This document shows, piece after piece, positions 61,201-64,000 of a stretch of DNA of 64,000 nucleotides. The position numbers and the translations under genes were made by a program. Source of the stretch: Pleurodeles waltl (lineage: Eukaryota > Chordata > Amphibia > Caudata > Salamandridae); NCBI RefSeq assembly GCF_031143425.1, contig NC_090446.1, positions 656,849,717 to 656,913,716 of the forward strand, in the 5' to 3' direction. Every line of letters begins with the position of its first letter. Position 1 is the stretch's first letter. The notes below the pieces were generated by a model. That model was not told the origin of the DNA, made no database searches, and saw only the letters and a list, made by a program, of their open reading frames with translations.

Positions 61201-64000
61201 ATTTTGCAAAAAACACCTCTGTTTTCCTTCAAAAATTTGGCTGTGTCCACGTTGCGCTTTGGGGCGTTTCCTGTCGCGGGCGCTAGGCCTACCCACACAA
61301 GTGAGGTATCATTTTTATCGGGAGACGTGGGGGAACGTTGGGTGGAAGGAAATTTGTGGCTCCTCTCAGATTCCAGAACTTTCTGCCACAGAAATGTGAG
61401 GAACATGTGTTTTTTTAGCCAAATTCTGAGGTTTGCTAAGGATTCTGGGTAACAGAACCTGGTCCGAGCCACACAAGTCACCCCATCTTGGATTCCCCTA
61501 GGTCTCTAGTTTACAGAAATGCACAGGTTTGGTAGGTTTCCCTAGGTGGCGGCTGAGCTACAGGCCAAAATCTACAGGTAGGCACTTTGCAAAAAACACC
61601 TCTGTTTTCCTTCAAAAATTTGGCTGTGTCCACGTTGCGCTTTGGGGCGTTTCCTGTTGCGGGCGCTAGGCCTACCCACACAAGTGAGGTATCATTTTTA
61701 TCGGGAGACGTGGGGAACGCTGGGTGGAAGGAAATTTGTGGCTCCTCTCAGATTCCAGAACTTTCTGCCACAGAAATGTGAGGAACATGTGTTTTTTTAG
61801 CCAAATTCTATAGTTTGCTAAGGATTCTGGGTAACAGAACCTGGTCCGAGCCACACAAGTCACCCCATCTTGGATTCCCCTAGGTCTCTAGTTTTCAGAA
61901 ATGCACAGGTTTGGTAGGTTTCCCTAGGTGGCGGCTGAGCTACAGGCCAAAATCTACAGGTAGGCACTTTGCAAAAAACACCTCTGTTTTCCTTAAAAAA
62001 ATTTGCAGTGTCCACGTTGCGCTTTGGGGCGTTTCCTGTCGCGGGCGCTAGGCCTACCCACACAAGTGAGGTATCATTTTTATCGGGAGACGTGGGGGAA
62101 CGCTGGGTGGAAGGAAATTTGTGGCTCCTCTCAGATTCCAGAACTTTCTGCCACAGAAATGTGAGGAACATGTGTTTTTTTAGCCAAATTTTGAGGTTTG
62201 CAAAGGATTCTGGGTAACAGAACCTGGTCCGAGCCACACAAGTCACCCCATCTTGGATTCCCCTAGGTCTCTAGTTTTCAGAAATGCACAGGTTTGGTAG
62301 GTTTCCCTAGGTCGCGGCTGAGCTCCAGGCCAAAATCTACAGGTAGTCAGTTTGCAAAAAACACCTCTGTTTTCCTTCATAAATTTGGCTGTTTCCACGT
62401 TGCGCTTTGGGGCGTTTCCTGTCGCGGGTGCTAGGCCTACGCACACAAGTGAGGTATCATTTTTATCGGGAGACGTGGGGGAACGCTGGGTGGAAGGAAA
62501 TTTGTGGCTCCTCTCAGATTCCAGAACTTTCTGCCACAGAAATGTGAGGAACATGTGTTTTTTTAGTCAAATTAAGAGGTTTGCAAAGGATTCTGGGTAA
62601 CAGAACCTGGTCCGAGCCACACAGGTCACCCCATCTTGGATTCCCCTAGGTCTCTAGTTTTAAGAAATGCACAGGTTTGGTAGGTTTCCCTAGGTGGCGG
62701 CTGAGCTACAGGCCAAAATCTACAGGTAGGCACTTTGCAAAAAACACCTCTGTTTTCCTTAAAAAATTTGGCTGTGTCCACGTTGCGCTTTGGGGCGTTT
62801 CCTGTCGCGGGCGCTAGGCCTACCCACACAAGTGAGGTATCATTTTTATCGGGAGACGTGGGGGAACGCTGGGTGGAAGGAAATTTGTGGCTCCTCTCAG
62901 ATTCCAGAACTTTCTGCCACAGAAATGTGAGGAACATGTGTTTTTTTAGCCAAATTTTGAGGTTTGCAAAGGATTCTGGGTAACAGAACCTGGTCCGAGC
63001 CACACAAGTCACCCCATCTTGGATTCCCCTAGGTCTCTAGTTTTCAGAAATGCACAGGTTTGGTAGGTTTCCCTAGGTGGCGGCTGAGCTACAGGCCAAA
63101 ATCTACAGGTACGCACTTTGCAAAAAACACCTCTGTTTTCCTTCAAAAATTTGGCTGTGTCCACGTTGCGCTTTGGGGCGTTTCCTGTCGCGGGCGCTAG
63201 GCCTACCCACACAAGTGAGGTATCATTTTTATCGGGAGACGTGGGGGAACGCTGGGTGGAAGGAATTTTATGGCTCGTCTCAGATTCCAGAACTTTCTGC
63301 CACAGAAATGTGAGGAACATGTGTTTTTTTAGCCAAATTTTGAGGTTTGCAAAGGATTCTGGGTAACAGAACCTGGTCTGAGCCACACAAGTCACCCCAT
63401 CTTGGATTCCCCTAGGTCTCTAGTTTTAAGAAATGCACAGGTTTGGTAGGTTTCCCTAGGTGGCGGCTGAGCTACAGGCCAAAATCTACAGGTAGGCACT
63501 TTGCAAAAAACACCTCTGTTTTCCTTCAAAAATTTGGCTGTGTCCACGTTGCGCTTTGGGGCGTTTCCTGTCGCGGGCGCTAGGCCTACCCACACAAGTG
63601 AGGTATCATTTTTATCGGGAGACGTGGGGGAACGTTGGGTGGAAGGAAATTTGTGGCTCCTCTCAGATTCCAGAACTTTCTGCCACAGAAATGTGAGGAA
63701 CATGTGTTTTTTTAGCCAAATTCTGAGGTTCGCTAAGGATTCTGGGTAACAGAACCTGGTCCGAGCCACACAAGTCACCCCATCTTGGATTCCCCTAGGT
63801 CTCTAGTTTTCAGAAATGCACAGGTTTGGTAGGTTTCTCTAGGTGGCGGCTGAGCTACAGGCCAAAATCTACAGGTAGGCACTTTGCAAAAAACACCTCT
63901 GTTTTCCTTCAAAAATTTGGCTGTGTCCACGTTGCGCTTTGGGGCGTTTCCTGTTGCGGGCGCTAGGCCTACCCACACAAGTGAGGTATCATTTTTATCG
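46271..64000 (+). repeat. Higher-order repeat domain of the 383-bp satellite (9-mer and 15-mer)
   Basis: Monomer types can be told apart by fixed variants: T (TAGTCAGTTTGC, AATTAAGAGG), M (GGCATTTTGC), C (TTCTATAGTTTGC), K (AAAAAAATTTGCAGTG), L (CTTAAAAAATTTGGC), G (TTTTATGGCTCGTC), N (AACGTTGGGTGG) and A (TTTCTCTAGG). From 46271 the order is TMCK TLGNA, then TMCK TLGNCK TLGNA from 49718, then T(M/C)K TLGNCK TLGNA from 55461, then TMCK TLGNA from 60821. The second and third blocks are 5743 and 5360 bp, and the third lost one monomer by an M/C fusion near 55.9 kb. Confidence 0.8.

Larger units (their letters stand above)
29597..64000 (+). repeat. 383-bp satellite array, about 90 monomers, continuing beyond the window
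   Basis: Monomers of 382-384 bp follow head to tail without interruption from GATTCCAGAACTTTCTGCC at 29597 to the window end. Landmarks in order are CACAGAAATGTGAGGAACAT, TTTGCAAAGGATTCTGGGTA, CACCCCATCTTGGATTCCCC, CAGGTTTGGTAGGTTTCCC, CAAAATCTACAGGTAGGCAC, CCACGTTGCGCTTTGGGGCG and AAGTGAGGTATCATTTTTAT. Monomers are roughly 90-99% alike by eye. A few lack one G in GACGTGGGGGAACG (382 bp), and one (near 45250) has an 8-bp deletion. Because 383 is not a multiple of three, the 128-codon minus-strand and 82-codon plus-strand open frames in each monomer cannot join across units. They are unlikely to be genes. Confidence 0.95.

Noticed and set aside
29597..64000. CRISPR-like regularly spaced repeats
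   Set aside because: Monomers are contiguous 383-bp units with no unique spacers, and the surrounding sequence is eukaryotic.
30471..64000. Dozens of 128-codon minus-strand genes in tandem
   Set aside because: The frames start at GTG, sit in a non-multiple-of-three satellite, and overlap equally regular plus-strand frames. They are satellite by-products.

Overview
The window is vertebrate nuclear DNA from a giant, transposon-rich genome, most likely a salamander and plausibly a newt of the Pleurodeles type. That attribution rests on recognising the style of the repeats (PIF/Harbinger elements with a HARBI1-like transposase plus Myb/SANT-like genes, hairpin-rich GGGAGCGACC repeats, and the 383-bp satellite) and not on a database match. 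No host single-copy gene, rRNA or tRNA gene was found.

Layout. (1) 1-7740: a PIF/Harbinger element (called A) whose left end lies outside the window. It holds a broken minus-strand transposase (555-1560), a GC-rich divergent promoter region, an apparently intact three-exon plus-strand Myb/SANT-like gene (2055-4609), two minisatellites (30-bp and 29-bp units, 4656-6386), a 64-bp tandem repeat, and a terminal-inverted-repeat end at 7740. (2) About 7945-9804: a 5'-truncated 3' remnant of a related Harbinger element (B) with its own 30-, 74- and 64-bp repeats. (3) 9817-10206: a short uninterrupted reading frame resembling the C-terminus of MULE-type transposase-derived proteins. (4) 10207-11575: unassigned repetitive DNA with small perfect hairpins. 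(5) 11576-26236: a decayed 14.7-kb Harbinger element (C) with matching terminal inverted repeats and a possible ATA target duplication. It has the same divergent transposase/Myb-1 pair as A and a second, different Myb/SANT gene (Myb-2). (6) 26240-27202: AT-rich DNA without genes. (7) 27203-29595: a run of perfect palindromes followed by 12 tandem ~167-bp units that each contain strong inverted repeats. (8) 29597-64000, running off the window: about 90 head-to-tail copies of a 383-bp satellite, with clear higher-order organisation after about 46 kb and a large segmental duplication at 35.5-43.5 kb.

How the parts relate. In PIF/Harbinger elements the transposase cuts and pastes the DNA, while the Myb/SANT protein is needed for transposase nuclear import and for binding the element ends (known for the family). 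A keeps a complete Myb-like frame although its transposase is dead, so A could only move in trans. C is dead in all three genes. The right third of the window is non-coding satellite. Its frequent short open frames on both strands follow from its base composition and are not treated as genes.
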